Shown here piece after piece: positions 52,148 through 62,829 of a stretch of DNA of 64,000 nucleotides; position 1 is the first letter of the stretch, and each line of letters opens with the position of its first letter. The DNA comes from Flavobacterium gyeonganense (GTDB lineage: Bacteria > Bacteroidota > Bacteroidia > Flavobacteriales > Flavobacteriaceae): NCBI RefSeq assembly GCF_029625295.1, contig NZ_CP121112.1, forward strand, positions 2,666,001-2,730,000, written 5' to 3'. Made by a program: the position numbers and the translations under genes. The notes beneath the pieces are model-generated. The model saw nothing but the letters and a program-made list of their open reading frames with translations. It had not been told where the DNA came from and did not search any database.

Positions 52148-52780
52148 ATGACAGATTTTTTAGTAATAAAAAAATTATTTCATATTATGCAGCCAAATGG
52201 TTTTACAAATGTTGAAATTCAAGTTGTAAAAGATATTTTTGGACAACTTCCTGATGTTTTTGTAGATTATTATACTGAATTAGGTAAAATACAAAACTTA
52301 AATCATACCCAAGATTTATTGATTGTCCCACAACGCTTTCAATATTACAAAAACGATGATTATTTGATATTTTATTCTGAAAATCAAAAGGCTTGTGTTT
52401 GGGCAATCCATAAAGATGATTTGTCAAAATCAAATCCGCCTGTTTACATGAGTTATGATGAAAAAGAATGGAATCTTGAAACAGAAACTTTATCAGATTT
52501 TTTTACTGCAATGGCATTTTTACAAGCAGGTTTTGCATTAGAATTTACTTGTGATACATTTTATAAAATCGAACCAAACGAATTAGATTTCATTGCTCAG
52601 AATTTTACGGTAAAAGGAGTTTCGTTTACCCAATGGGTTGAAGGAATAAAATTCTATGGAAATCATTCAGATGATGTAATTGTTATCATAAACGATAATC
52701 AAATGCATTATTCCTCAAATACCGAAAAACACTTTCTTGAAATGGACAAAGTTTTATCAAAATTAGGTTCTGAGCTTTAA
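52148..52780 (+). CDS. SMI1/KNR4 (SUKH)-like protein
   Basis: 210 residues with the SUKH pattern: LPDVFVDYYTELGKIQNL near residue 35, then DDYLIFYSENQKACVWAIH, NPPVYMSYDEKEW, and LSDFFTAMAFLQAG. Many SUKH proteins are immunity proteins against secreted toxins, others are cellular. No toxin gene is next to it; it follows tadA by 11 nt and may be co-transcribed. No signal peptide. Assignment is by pattern only. Confidence 0.6.
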   Translation: MTDFLVIKKLFHIMQPNGFTNVEIQVVKDIFGQLPDVFVDYYTELGKIQNLNHTQDLLIVPQRFQYYKNDDYLIFYSENQKACVWAIHKDDLSKSNPPVYMSYDEKEWNLETETLSDFFTAMAFLQAGFALEFTCDTFYKIEPNELDFIAQNFTVKGVSFTQWVEGIKFYGNHSDDVIVIINDNQMHYSSNTEKHFLEMDKVLSKLGSEL

Positions 52781-52942
52781 GAATGATAATAAAACTTCAA
52801 CAAAAGTTAAATAATTATCATAAGGAAATTTCTTCTAAAAATATTTTACTTTTAACATAATTTAAATTACTTTTTACTGTTATGCAATTAATAGTAAATT
52901 CTGTTAATTTTATAGTTTTCTAACCCATTAACTCTAAATCAA

Positions 52943-55900
52943 GTGAAAAAAGGATTATTTCTCGTGCTCTCTGTGTTTTTTATTTTTCAATCCTGCGGAA
53001 GAAAATCAGCTGCAGATTTTAATTCCGATTTTTCACTATTTAAAGACTATATAGTCAGCTTTACCGGCGGAATTGTTTCTTCCGATTCTGATATTCGTGT
53101 GGTTTTGGCTTTTGATAAAAACGACTGGAAACCGAATCAGGAACTGGATGACGATTTGTTTGATATTTCTCCAAATGTAAGTGGAAGAGTGGTAGCGCTT
53201 TCGACTAATACCTTAGCTTTTATCCCGGAGAAAAAACTAAAACCGGGAACAGAATATCAGGTAACTCTAAACTTAGATAAGCTGACTGCAATTCCAAAAG
53301 AGAAAGAAAAGGAACTTTCAAAATTTAATTTTACAGTTAAAACCGTTAAACAGGATTTTACTATAAATACAGCAGATATTCAGTCATACAGCAAAGAATA
53401 TCAATATTTAAACTGTGTTTTAAAAACGGCAGATAATATTGATTTGGAAACAGCAAAAAAATTAGTTGAAGCCAGACAAAAAGGAAATGATCTTAAAATT
53501 AAGTTTGACAGAAATCCGGCTTCGGGCAAAGAGTTTCATTTTATAATTGATAGTATCCAGCGTTATTCTGAAGCCACAAATCTTGAAATTATTTATGACG
53601 GAGATGATTTTGATATCGATCAGAAAGGACAAATCGATTTTCCGATTACGAGTATCAACGAGTTTAAAGTTGTAAAAGTTGAGGTTCCTGATGGTAATAA
53701 TCAGTCGGTTGTAATCAATTTTTCTGAACCTTTGGAAAAAGGGCAGGATTTTGCAGGATTAGTTTCAATTCAGAATACTAATAATTTGAAATTTTCTACT
53801 CAGGGAAATTTACTGAAAGTTTATTTTACGAATCAAAATGCCCCTAAAAAGGAAGAGCCGGTAGTTGTAGCTGTAGTAGAACCAGTTGTTGCTGCTGTGG
53901 ATTCTGCTGCTGTTGTAGTAGATTCAGCGTCTGTTGCAGTTGATTCAGCTGCCGCTGTTGTAGAAGAAGCTGTTGAATATGTTCCGGATGAAGAACCGGA
54001 ACAAGTTATTACAGGAGAATTATTATTAGAAGTTTTTCAGGGAATTGAAAGCCAGTATGGCAAAAAACTGGAAGCAAATTACACAGAAAAAATCTCTTTT
54101 GACCAGATAAAACCAAATGTACGTTTTATTAAAAATGGAACGATTCTGCCAAGTTCAAATAATTTAAAATTGAATTTTGAGGCTGTAAATCTTAGTGCAG
54201 TTGACGTAAAGGTTTATAAAATTTACAAAAATAATATTCTGCAGTTTCTTCAGTATAATGAATTAAACGGAGCTCAGAATCTCAAGAAGGTGGCACAGCC
54301 AATTGCCAAAACAACACTCAACTTAAAAGAAAGTACGCTTGTAAATTTAACCAAATGGAATACGTACGCTTTAGACTTGTCTAAAATTATAAAACCGGAA
54401 CCGGGGGCGATATACCGAGTGGAGTTTGAATACAAAAGAAAATATTCGTTATACAAATGTGAAACTTCAGACGAAGATTCAAATCAGGAAGAGGAAGAAG
54501 AGGTTGATGAAAATGATGTAAATTATAGCGGAAATTCGTACGACGATTATTACTATGATGATTATGACTGGAGAGAAAGTCAGGATCCATGTTCTGGTTC
54601 ATATTATTATAATGCTAAAATTGCAACCAATATTCTTGCGACAGATTTAGGCGTAATTGCAAAGAGAGGCGAAAATAAATCGTATTTATTTGCAGTAAAT
54701 AATATTGTAACAACAGAACCGGTTTCGAATGCGAAAGTGGATTTATATAATTTTCAACAGCAGAAAATTACTAGTGGAAGTACAGATAGTGATGGAATTG
54801 CATCTTTTCAACTCGATAAATTCGCTTATTTTGCTATAGTTACTTTAGGAGATCAATCGACTTATGTGAAGCTGGATGACGGACTTTCGTTGTCTGTCAG
54901 TAATTTTGATGTTGCCGGTGAAACTCTGCAAAAAGGTCTGAAAGGTTTTATTTATGGAGAAAGAGGCGTTTGGCGCCCGGGTGATAATTTGTATCTATCA
55001 TTTATTTTTAATGATGCAGCAAATAAATTGCCAAAGTCGCATCCAATTAAATTCAGATTAAACGATCCGAACGGAAAAACGGTTTATCAGACGGTTCAAA
55101 AAACGAATGAATTAAATCATTACGCTTTTATAGTTCCGACAAACCAAGATGCACCAACAGGAAACTGGGAAGCAATGGTAAGCGTTGGGGGAGCAAAATT
55201 CTATAAGAGCATTAAGATTGAAACGATCAAGCCAAATCGTTTAAAAATCAAAAATACGTTTAGCAGAAAAACACTTTCTTCATCCTATCCAAATACAGAT
55301 AATCTGGAAGTAACCTGGCTGCACGGAGCCATTGCGAAGAATTTGAATGTAGAAATGCAGGCAAAATTCTCTCAGCAAGCAACAACTTTCAAAGGATATG
55401 AAAAATATACTTTTGATGATTTAGCACGTCAGTTTAGTACAGAAGAAATCAATGTTTTCTCAGGGAAATTAAATGAAAGTGGAAAAGCTTCGGTTAATAT
55501 CCAGCCAAGATTACAAGGTCAGGCGCCTGGAATGCTTCGTGCATCCTTCATTACAAAAGTGTATGAAGAAGGAGGTGATTTTAGTACTGATGTAATGTCA
55601 ACAACTTATTCGCCTTATAAAACGTATGTCGGAATCAAATCGCCGGAACCTAATAAATACGGAATGCTGGAAACCAGAACCAATAATCGTTTTGAAGTCG
55701 TAACGGTTGATGAAAACGGAAGGCCAAAATCGGTTCGGAATCTGGAAGTGAGAATCTATAAAGTTGAATGGAGATGGTGGTGGGATTCTTCAAGTGATAA
55801 TTTATCGAATTACAATTCGTCGAATGCTACAACATCCTATAAATCCACTATAATAAATACCGATTCCAGCGGAAAAGGAAGCTTCCAGTTTGCTTTAACA

Positions 55901-58624
55901 GATGAAGAATGGGGACGTTATTTGATTCGTGTGGAAGATCAGCAAGATGGTCATGCTACTTCGTTAACCGTAAATATAGACTGGCCAATCTGGTCCGGGA
56001 AAACGCGAAACAGAGATGCTTCTACAGCCAATATGCTGGTTTTTTCTACAGATAAAAAGAATTATGCTGTTGGAGAAAAAGCGCAGATTTCTTTCCCTTC
56101 AAGTGAAGGCGGACGTGCTTTAATTTCAATCGAAAACGGATCAAGAGTAGTGCAGACTATCTGGGCAGAAACTAAAAAAGGAGAAACTAAAGTTGAAGTT
56201 CCAATTACTGGAGAAATGGCACCAAACGTATATTTCAATATTACGTTGTTACAGCCTCACGCTTCGACGAAAAACGATTCGCCTATTCGTATGTACGGAA
56301 TTGTTCCGATCGAAGTGGTAGATAAAAACACGATTTTGGCACCAACGATTAATATGCCGGACGTTTTAAAACCAGAACAGCCATTTACGGTAAAAGTAGG
56401 CGAAAAAACAGGTAAAGAAATGACCTACACCATTGCCGTTGTCGATGAAGGACTTTTAGATTTAACCCGTTTTAAAACGCCAAATGCCTGGGATAGTTTC
56501 TATGTTCGTGAAGCTTTGGGCGTAAAAACCTGGGATATTTATGATGATGTAATTGGAGCTTACGGCGGAAAAATAAACCAAATTTTCAGTATTGGTGGAG
56601 ATCAGGATTTAGGTGGCGGAAAAGCGAAGAAAGCAAACCGTTTTAAACCAGTTGTATTGTACTACGGACCATTTAAATTAGGAAAAGGAGAAACGAAATC
56701 CCATCAATTAAAATTGCCAAAATATATTGGTTCAGTCCGAACAATGGTTGTGGCGGGAGATGCAAATACAAGCGCTTACGGAAGCGTAGAAAAAGCAACT
56801 CCGGTTAAAAGTCCGCTGATGGTTTTGGCATCGTTGCCAAGAAAAATTTCGCCATCAGAAAAAGTAACACTCCCTGTAACCGTTTTTGCAACTGAAAACA
56901 AAATTAAAAATGTTTCCGTTCAGGTTAAAACAAGTAACGGGTTGAAAGTAGTAGGAAGTGTAGTTCAGAGGCTGAACTTTAAACAGCCGGATGAAAAAAT
57001 GGCTTATTTTAATTTGGTTGTAGGATCTGCAACCGGAATTGCAAAAGTTCAAATAATTGCGACTTCAGGAAGCGAGAAATCCGTTTATGATGTCGAAATC
57101 GATATGACCAATCCAAATCCGGTTACGAGTACTTTTACTGATGTTGTTTTAACGCCAAACAGTACTAAAACAATTTCATGGAAAACATTTGGAATTGCCG
57201 GAAGTAATAAAGCAAGATTGGAAGTTTCGTCAATGCCATCGATGAATCTGAACGGAAGATTGCAATTCTTGATTCAATATCCACACGGTTGTGTAGAGCA
57301 GACAACTTCCTCTGTTTTCCCGCAATTGTATTTAGCAGATGTAGCTGATATTGATGCGAAACGCAAAGATCTGATTCAGAAAAATATTGCTGCCGGAATT
57401 GCAAGATTGGGTAATTTCCAATTGTCAAATGGCGGGATGCCTTACTGGCAGGGCAATGCAATTGCAGATGACTGGGGAACTTCTTACGCCGGACATTTCT
57501 TAATTGAAGCGGAGAAAAAAGGATATGTATTGCCAATTAATTTCAAATCAAAATGGATTTCCTACCAGCAACGTGAAGCAAAACAATGGCGTTTTGAACC
57601 GAAATATGGAAATGATTTAGCTCAGGCCTATCGTTTGTACACTTTGGCTTTAGCAGGAAATGCCGATTTATCAGCAATGAACAGATTGAGAGAGACAAAA
57701 GGAATTTCGAATGAAAGTATGCTTCGTTTAGCAGCGGCTTATGTTTTGGCTGGACAAAAATCGGCTGGACAAAGTTTGTTTTTACGGACAAGTATCGACG
57801 GAAGTTCAGATGGTTACAGCTACTACTATTATGGTTCAAGCGAAAGAAACCGAGCAATGGCTTTAGAAACGATGCTTCTTCTGGGGCAAAAGCAAAAAGC
57901 TTTTACAACAGCAGTAAAACTAGCCAAAGAAATGTCGGCTAATCAATGGATGAGTACACAAACAACGGCTTATTGCTTGTATGCAATGTCGAAATTTGCG
58001 GTGAGCAACGGTCCTAAAGGAATCAATATCCAGTTTAGTAAAAACGGAAAAGGCGAAATAATAAATACAGGTAAATCAGTTGCAGATCGTAGTTTGTCTG
58101 TTGCTTCGGGTGCAAATAGTATTACGCTGAAAAACAATAAAGCAAATACAATTTATGTTCGGGTATTGAATACTGGAATTCTGCCAATCGGTCAGGAAAA
58201 TGCAGTTCAAAGCGATGTTACGGCTTCTATTGTTTTCAAAAACAGAAAAGGAAGCGTGATCAATGTTTCGAAAATTAATCAGGGAACTGAATTTGTTGCT
58301 GAGGTTACGATTAAAAACCAAAGGGGAGAAAGCGTTCAAAATGTAGCATTATCACAAATTCTGCCTTCAGGATTCGAGATTGTAAATACCCGTTTCACTG
58401 ATTATGGAGATGCTGTAAACAACATTGCTGATTATATTGATATCCGTGATGATAGAACGAATTTCTATTTCGGAATGAAAGCAAGGGAAACCAAAGTTTT
58501 CCGTATTCTGCTGAACGCATCGTATTTAGGAAATTATTACTTGCCTGGATTGCAATGTGAAGCGATGTACGATAATACATTCTTAGCAAGAACAAAAGGA
58601 TTCTGGGTTGAGGTGGTAAAATAA
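52943..58624 (+). CDS. alpha-2-macroglobulin family lipoprotein with thioester
   Basis: 1893 residues, GTG start followed by a lipoprotein signal (LFLVLSVFFIFQSCGRKSA, Cys18). Contains an Ala/Val-rich low-complexity spacer at about residues 305-350, macroglobulin domains (GFIYGERGVWRPGDNLYLSF near 672, AVDEGLLDLTRFKTPNAWD), and the thioester Cys1450-Val-Glu-Gln1453 (PHGCVEQTTSS) in an alpha-alpha toroid domain. Bacterial members trap proteases in the periplasm and are typically paired with PbpC, as here. A Tyr/Asp-rich insert near 525-560 (DDYYYDDYDWRE) is unusual. Very long but complete. Confidence 0.93.
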   Translation: MKKGLFLVLSVFFIFQSCGRKSAADFNSDFSLFKDYIVSFTGGIVSSDSDIRVVLAFDKNDWKPNQELDDDLFDISPNVSGRVVALSTNTLAFIPEKKLKPGTEYQVTLNLDKLTAIPKEKEKELSKFNFTVKTVKQDFTINTADIQSYSKEYQYLNCVLKTADNIDLETAKKLVEARQKGNDLKIKFDRNPASGKEFHFIIDSIQRYSEATNLEIIYDGDDFDIDQKGQIDFPITSINEFKVVKVEVPDGNNQSVVINFSEPLEKGQDFAGLVSIQNTNNLKFSTQGNLLKVYFTNQNAPKKEEPVVVAVVEPVVAAVDSAAVVVDSASVAVDSAAAVVEEAVEYVPDEEPEQVITGELLLEVFQGIESQYGKKLEANYTEKISFDQIKPNVRFIKNGTILPSSNNLKLNFEAVNLSAVDVKVYKIYKNNILQFLQYNELNGAQNLKKVAQPIAKTTLNLKESTLVNLTKWNTYALDLSKIIKPEPGAIYRVEFEYKRKYSLYKCETSDEDSNQEEEEEVDENDVNYSGNSYDDYYYDDYDWRESQDPCSGSYYYNAKIATNILATDLGVIAKRGENKSYLFAVNNIVTTEPVSNAKVDLYNFQQQKITSGSTDSDGIASFQLDKFAYFAIVTLGDQSTYVKLDDGLSLSVSNFDVAGETLQKGLKGFIYGERGVWRPGDNLYLSFIFNDAANKLPKSHPIKFRLNDPNGKTVYQTVQKTNELNHYAFIVPTNQDAPTGNWEAMVSVGGAKFYKSIKIETIKPNRLKIKNTFSRKTLSSSYPNTDNLEVTWLHGAIAKNLNVEMQAKFSQQATTFKGYEKYTFDDLARQFSTEEINVFSGKLNESGKASVNIQPRLQGQAPGMLRASFITKVYEEGGDFSTDVMSTTYSPYKTYVGIKSPEPNKYGMLETRTNNRFEVVTVDENGRPKSVRNLEVRIYKVEWRWWWDSSSDNLSNYNSSNATTSYKSTIINTDSSGKGSFQFALTDEEWGRYLIRVEDQQDGHATSLTVNIDWPIWSGKTRNRDASTANMLVFSTDKKNYAVGEKAQISFPSSEGGRALISIENGSRVVQTIWAETKKGETKVEVPITGEMAPNVYFNITLLQPHASTKNDSPIRMYGIVPIEVVDKNTILAPTINMPDVLKPEQPFTVKVGEKTGKEMTYTIAVVDEGLLDLTRFKTPNAWDSFYVREALGVKTWDIYDDVIGAYGGKINQIFSIGGDQDLGGGKAKKANRFKPVVLYYGPFKLGKGETKSHQLKLPKYIGSVRTMVVAGDANTSAYGSVEKATPVKSPLMVLASLPRKISPSEKVTLPVTVFATENKIKNVSVQVKTSNGLKVVGSVVQRLNFKQPDEKMAYFNLVVGSATGIAKVQIIATSGSEKSVYDVEIDMTNPNPVTSTFTDVVLTPNSTKTISWKTFGIAGSNKARLEVSSMPSMNLNGRLQFLIQYPHGCVEQTTSSVFPQLYLADVADIDAKRKDLIQKNIAAGIARLGNFQLSNGGMPYWQGNAIADDWGTSYAGHFLIEAEKKGYVLPINFKSKWISYQQREAKQWRFEPKYGNDLAQAYRLYTLALAGNADLSAMNRLRETKGISNESMLRLAAAYVLAGQKSAGQSLFLRTSIDGSSDGYSYYYYGSSERNRAMALETMLLLGQKQKAFTTAVKLAKEMSANQWMSTQTTAYCLYAMSKFAVSNGPKGINIQFSKNGKGEIINTGKSVADRSLSVASGANSITLKNNKANTIYVRVLNTGILPIGQENAVQSDVTASIVFKNRKGSVINVSKINQGTEFVAEVTIKNQRGESVQNVALSQILPSGFEIVNTRFTDYGDAVNNIADYIDIRDDRTNFYFGMKARETKVFRILLNASYLGNYYLPGLQCEAMYDNTFLARTKGFWVEVVK

Positions 58625-58629
58625 AGTTT

Positions 58630-58683
58630 CTCGCAGATTTTGCAGATCAGGCAGATAAAAATAAAATCTGCTAAATCTGCGAG
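58630..58683. repeat. imperfect inverted repeat between A2M and pbpC genes
   Basis: CTCGCAGATTTTGCAGAT faces ATCTGCTAAATCTGCGAG with one mismatch pair. Followed by ACTTTACGAACTTTACGAA and TTTGCGCCTTTGCGG phrases of a kind common between flavobacterial genes. Confidence 0.65.
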
Positions 58684-58744
58684 CAAAAAAACTTTACGAA
58701 CTTTACGAATAACTTTGCGCCTTTGCGGTTAAATAATTACTACG

Positions 58745-61120
58745 TTGAAAAATAAATTAATAGCGTTCTCAAAAAGCATTATAAACTGGATCAAAAAAAA
58801 CAAAATCAAATCAGCAATTGTATTTCTGCTCTTGCTGATTTACTATTTTTCCCTTCCCCGAACATTATTCAAAGAACCCTATTCCACCGTTATAGAAAGC
58901 AAAGAAGGAGAACTGCTTGGCGCGAAAATAGCTGATGACGGGCAATGGCGTTTTCCTGCACAGGATAGCGTTCCGGACAAATTCAAGAAATGTATTGTTT
59001 ATTTTGAAGACGAATATTTCTATAAACATCCCGGTTTCAATCCAGGTGCGATGATTAATGCTTTTAAACAAAACAGAAAAGCCGGAAAAGTAGTCAGAGG
59101 GGGAAGTACCTTGACACAACAAGTAATACGATTATCCCGGAAAGGAAAAAATAGAACCTATTTCGAAAAAATAATAGAAATTATTCTGGCTACCCGATTA
59201 GAATTAGGGTATTCTAAAAATAAAATTCTTGAAATGTACGTAGCACACGCACCATTTGGAGGAAATGTTGTCGGACTGGAAATGGCTTCATGGCGTTATT
59301 TTGGTGTTCAGTCTAATCAGCTTTCATGGGCAGAAAATGCTGTTTTAGCCGTTTTGCCAAATGCACCAAGTCTGATTTATCCGGGAAAAAATCAAATTAA
59401 ACTTTTAAATAAACGGAACCGGCTTTTATTAAAATTGCATCAGGAAGGTATAATCGACAGGCAGACATACGAACTTTCGATTGAAGAGCCATTGCCTCAA
59501 AAACCATATGATTTGCCTCAAATTGCGCCACATTTACTTCAAAGAGTGGCTAAAAATGAAGAAGGAACAAGAGTCAAAACCACAATTGATCACGCTTTAC
59601 AAAACAGGGTCAATCAAATAGCGCGATATTATTACAATCAATACAGGCAGAATGAAGTTCACAATCTTGCTATTTTGGTAATTGATGTTCAGAACAGAAA
59701 TGTGATGAGTTATGTTGGAAACTCTCCGGCAGATGCAGATCATCAAAAAGATGTCGATATTATCGATGCACCAAGAAGTACAGGAAGTATCCTGAAACCA
59801 CTTTTATATGGCGCTATGCTGGATGATGGTGAATTACTGCCGAATACTTTAATTGCCGATATTCCAACGCAGATTTCTGGGTATACACCACAGAATTTTA
59901 ATTTGACATTTGACGGAGCTGTTCCGGCACATCGGGCATTGTCGCGGTCATTGAATATTCCGGCAGTTTTAATGCTTCAGGATTTTGGTGTAAATAAATT
60001 TTATGAAGAACTGCAAAAGTTCAAATTAAAGAATATCAATAAAACGCCAGATCATTACGGATTGTCACTGATTTTAGGAGGCGCAGAAAGTAATTTATGG
60101 GATTTATGCCGAACGTATGCCAATCTTTCATCAACGGTTAATTATTTCAATAAAAACAAAGGGCAATACAGAACTAACGAGTTTACTGAGCTCAATTATA
60201 AAAATGATTTTAAATCCGACTTTGGTTCACAAACGAATCAAAAGAATATTTTGGGAGCAGGATCAATTTGGCTTACGTATAACGCAATGGAAGAAGTCAA
60301 CAGACCGGAAGGAGACGAAGCCTGGAAGTTTTATGACAGTTCGCTTAAAATTGCCTGGAAAACAGGAACCAGTTTCGGAAACAGGGATGCATGGGCGATT
60401 GGAACCAATTCAAGATATGTAGTTGGAGTTTGGGTTGGAAATGCAACAGGCGAAGGTAGACCAACTTTGACTGGCGTTACAAGCTCAGCGCCAATTTTGT
60501 TTGATGTTTTTAATTTACTGCCAAGACAAAGATGGTTTGATACACCCTACAATGATTTAGCAGAAGTTGAAGTATGCCGATTAAGCGGTTATCTGGCAAA
60601 AGATAATTGTCCGAAAATCAAACAATGGGTTCCTAAAAAAGGGAAATCGACCAAAGTTTGTCCGTATCATAAAACCGTTCATTTAGATAAAACAGAACAG
60701 TTTCAGGTAAACAGCAGCTGTGAAAGTATTGATAATATTGTCACTAAAAACTGGTTTGTACTGCCTCCTGTTATGGCGTGGTATTATAAAAGCCAGCATA
60801 TTGAATATTTGCCTTTGCCTCCATTTAAAGAAGGCTGCGAAGGAACGCAAACCACAACAATGGACTTTATTTATCCCAAAGCAAACAGTAAGATTTATTT
60901 AACGAAGGATTTTAACAGTAATGTACAGCCCGTAATTTTAAAAGTCGCTTATTCTGAAAGAGATAAAGAGTTGTTTTGGTATGTCGATAATGTTTACAAA
61001 GCCACAACCAAAACATTTCATGAATTACCTATTACACCAACTTCGGGAATACATTATGTTACCGTTGTTGATGCTTCAGGGAATGAAATCAGACTCAGAA
61101 TTGAAATTGTTAGGGAATAA
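58745..61120 (+). CDS. pbpC: penicillin-binding protein 1C
   Basis: 791 residues. Membrane anchor at about 22-38 (SAIVFLLLLIYYFSL). Glycosyltransferase domain with FEDEYFYKHPGFNPGA and GGSTLTQQVIRL. Transpeptidase domain with SxxK in STGSILKP, SRSLNIP and KTGTS. A C-terminal BiPBP domain ends at residue 791. It starts at TTG 58745; no ATG lies in the conserved N-terminus. It partners with the preceding macroglobulin gene, a pairing seen in many Gram-negatives, and is thought to repair peptidoglycan after attack. Confidence 0.94.
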   Translation: MKNKLIAFSKSIINWIKKNKIKSAIVFLLLLIYYFSLPRTLFKEPYSTVIESKEGELLGAKIADDGQWRFPAQDSVPDKFKKCIVYFEDEYFYKHPGFNPGAMINAFKQNRKAGKVVRGGSTLTQQVIRLSRKGKNRTYFEKIIEIILATRLELGYSKNKILEMYVAHAPFGGNVVGLEMASWRYFGVQSNQLSWAENAVLAVLPNAPSLIYPGKNQIKLLNKRNRLLLKLHQEGIIDRQTYELSIEEPLPQKPYDLPQIAPHLLQRVAKNEEGTRVKTTIDHALQNRVNQIARYYYNQYRQNEVHNLAILVIDVQNRNVMSYVGNSPADADHQKDVDIIDAPRSTGSILKPLLYGAMLDDGELLPNTLIADIPTQISGYTPQNFNLTFDGAVPAHRALSRSLNIPAVLMLQDFGVNKFYEELQKFKLKNINKTPDHYGLSLILGGAESNLWDLCRTYANLSSTVNYFNKNKGQYRTNEFTELNYKNDFKSDFGSQTNQKNILGAGSIWLTYNAMEEVNRPEGDEAWKFYDSSLKIAWKTGTSFGNRDAWAIGTNSRYVVGVWVGNATGEGRPTLTGVTSSAPILFDVFNLLPRQRWFDTPYNDLAEVEVCRLSGYLAKDNCPKIKQWVPKKGKSTKVCPYHKTVHLDKTEQFQVNSSCESIDNIVTKNWFVLPPVMAWYYKSQHIEYLPLPPFKEGCEGTQTTTMDFIYPKANSKIYLTKDFNSNVQPVILKVAYSERDKELFWYVDNVYKATTKTFHELPITPTSGIHYVTVVDASGNEIRLRIEIVRE

Positions 61121-61250
61121 AAAAAGAAATTCCAATTTTTTTAAATCCCAAATTCCAAATGTGAAATTCTTTCGAATAAAAATATTTAGCTACGAAATTA
61201 TACAAAAGAATTCGTGCACATGTGTAATTCGTGACTAAAAAAAGCATAAA

Positions 61251-61285
61251 AAAACCGCCAATCTCACGAAAGGCGGTTTTTGTTT
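61251..61285. terminator. bidirectional terminator between pbpC and rng
   Basis: AAAACCGCC (61251-61259) pairs with GGCGGTTTT (61272-61280), with A and T runs on the two sides. Confidence 0.85.
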
Positions 61286-62829
61286 TATTCTGAAATAACA
61301 TTTCCTTTTTTATCGTAGAAATGATATTCTAAGTACGTGTAAGCGTCACGAGGTATGATTTTCACCCATTTCTTATGTTCAAAAAACCATTTTGAACGTA
61401 AGGATGGAAAACCTTTACTGAGGTAAGCAGCCACAAACGGGTGTACATTAAGTACAACATTTTTGTGGGTTTTTAAAAGTCGGTCTAAATCCAGTGCGAT
61501 TTTATCAATGATTAAAATTGGCGCTTCAATTTCGCCATTTTCATTGTTAGGATCTTCTTCTCTGGTTTTAATATTAACTTCTGGTCTTACGCGCTGTCTT
61601 GTAATCTGGACTAAACCAAATTTACTTGGCGGTAATATTTTATGTTTTGCTTTATCGTCGCTCATTTCTTCTCGCAAGAAGTCGAACAAAACTTTCCTGT
61701 TTTCAGGATTAGACATATCGATAAAATCAACTACGATTATTCCACCCATATCACGCAAACGAAGTTGTCTGGCAATTTCAGCAGCAGCAATCATATTCAC
61801 TTCCATGGCGGTATCTTCCTGATTGGTCGCTTTATTAGAACGGTTTCCGCTGTTTACGTCTATAACGTGAAGAGCTTCAGTGTGTTCTATTATAAGATAA
61901 GCGCCTTTGCTCATCGAAACCGTTCTTCCAAATGAAGTTTTGATTTGTCTCTCTATATTGTATTTCTCAAAAATCGGAGTGTCGTTTGATTGATAAAACT
62001 TCACAATTGATTGTTTTGAAGGTGCAATTTCTTGCAGATAATCCTTCGTTTGATGGTACAACTCTTCATCATCTATCTGGATACCGCTAAAGGTATCATT
62101 GAAAACATCCCTCAATATTGAAGAAGCTCTGTTAAGTTCTCCTAATACTTTGGATGGATGGTGAGCAGTTGGTAATTTTTTACACATTGCAGTCCATCTG
62201 CCAAGCAGGTTCTGCAAATCTTTTTCTAATTCGGCTGTATTTTTGCCTTCGGCTACTGTACGAACAATAACACCAAATCCTTTAGGTTTGATCGATAGAA
62301 CAAGTTTTTTTAAGCGGTCCTTTTCTTTTTTGTCTTCTATTTTTTGTGAAATAGAAACACGGTCAGAAAACGGAACGAGAACTATAAATCTTCCTGCCAG
62401 TGAAAGCTCAGCGCTTATTCTTGGGCCTTTGGTCGATATAGGTTCTTTTACAACTTGTACTAAGACAGATTGATTGGCACTTAAAATATCAGTAATGATG
62501 CCATCTTTGTCAATCTCTTTTTCAAACTGAAAGGTCTTTAGGGAGAAATCTTTTAATTTACCTGCGCTTACAAGTTTTATGAATTTCAGCTGGGAAGCTA
62601 AGTTTGGACCTAAATCGTGATAATGTAAAAAGGCATCTTTTTCGAAGCCAACATTTACAAAAGCAGCATTAAGTCCGGCAACTGGTTTTCGTATTTTGGC
62701 AATAAAAATATCACCAACCTGAAAGTTGCTTGTCTCTTGTTCCTTGTGTAATTCAATTAGTTTTCCATCTTTTAATAAGGCAAAATCTACGGCTTCAGAA
62801 CTAGATCTAATGATCAATTCTTTATTCAC
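61285..62829 (-). CDS. rng: ribonuclease G/E family endoribonuclease
   Basis: 514 residues. S1 domain at about 35-125 (VGDIFIAKIRKPVAGLNAAF). The catalytic domain has the magnesium Asp set in HVIDVNSGNRSN and GGIIVVDFIDMS. Short type without the long E. coli RNase E tail, so Rng-like. Participates in rRNA processing and mRNA decay. The next gene upstream in the same direction is the 30-residue basic protein, about 290 nt away. Confidence 0.93.
   Translation of the reverse strand: MNKELIIRSSSEAVDFALLKDGKLIELHKEQETSNFQVGDIFIAKIRKPVAGLNAAFVNVGFEKDAFLHYHDLGPNLASQLKFIKLVSAGKLKDFSLKTFQFEKEIDKDGIITDILSANQSVLVQVVKEPISTKGPRISAELSLAGRFIVLVPFSDRVSISQKIEDKKEKDRLKKLVLSIKPKGFGVIVRTVAEGKNTAELEKDLQNLLGRWTAMCKKLPTAHHPSKVLGELNRASSILRDVFNDTFSGIQIDDEELYHQTKDYLQEIAPSKQSIVKFYQSNDTPIFEKYNIERQIKTSFGRTVSMSKGAYLIIEHTEALHVIDVNSGNRSNKATNQEDTAMEVNMIAAAEIARQLRLRDMGGIIVVDFIDMSNPENRKVLFDFLREEMSDDKAKHKILPPSKFGLVQITRQRVRPEVNIKTREEDPNNENGEIEAPILIIDKIALDLDRLLKTHKNVVLNVHPFVAAYLSKGFPSLRSKWFFEHKKWVKIIPRDAYTYLEYHFYDKKGNVISE

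Noticed and set aside
53800..53990. Ala/Val/Asp codon-rich stretch in the macroglobulin gene as a CRISPR-like or tandem DNA repeat
   Set aside because: The repeats are short and irregular (GTTGTAGTAGATTCAG-like) and read as a low-complexity protein linker.
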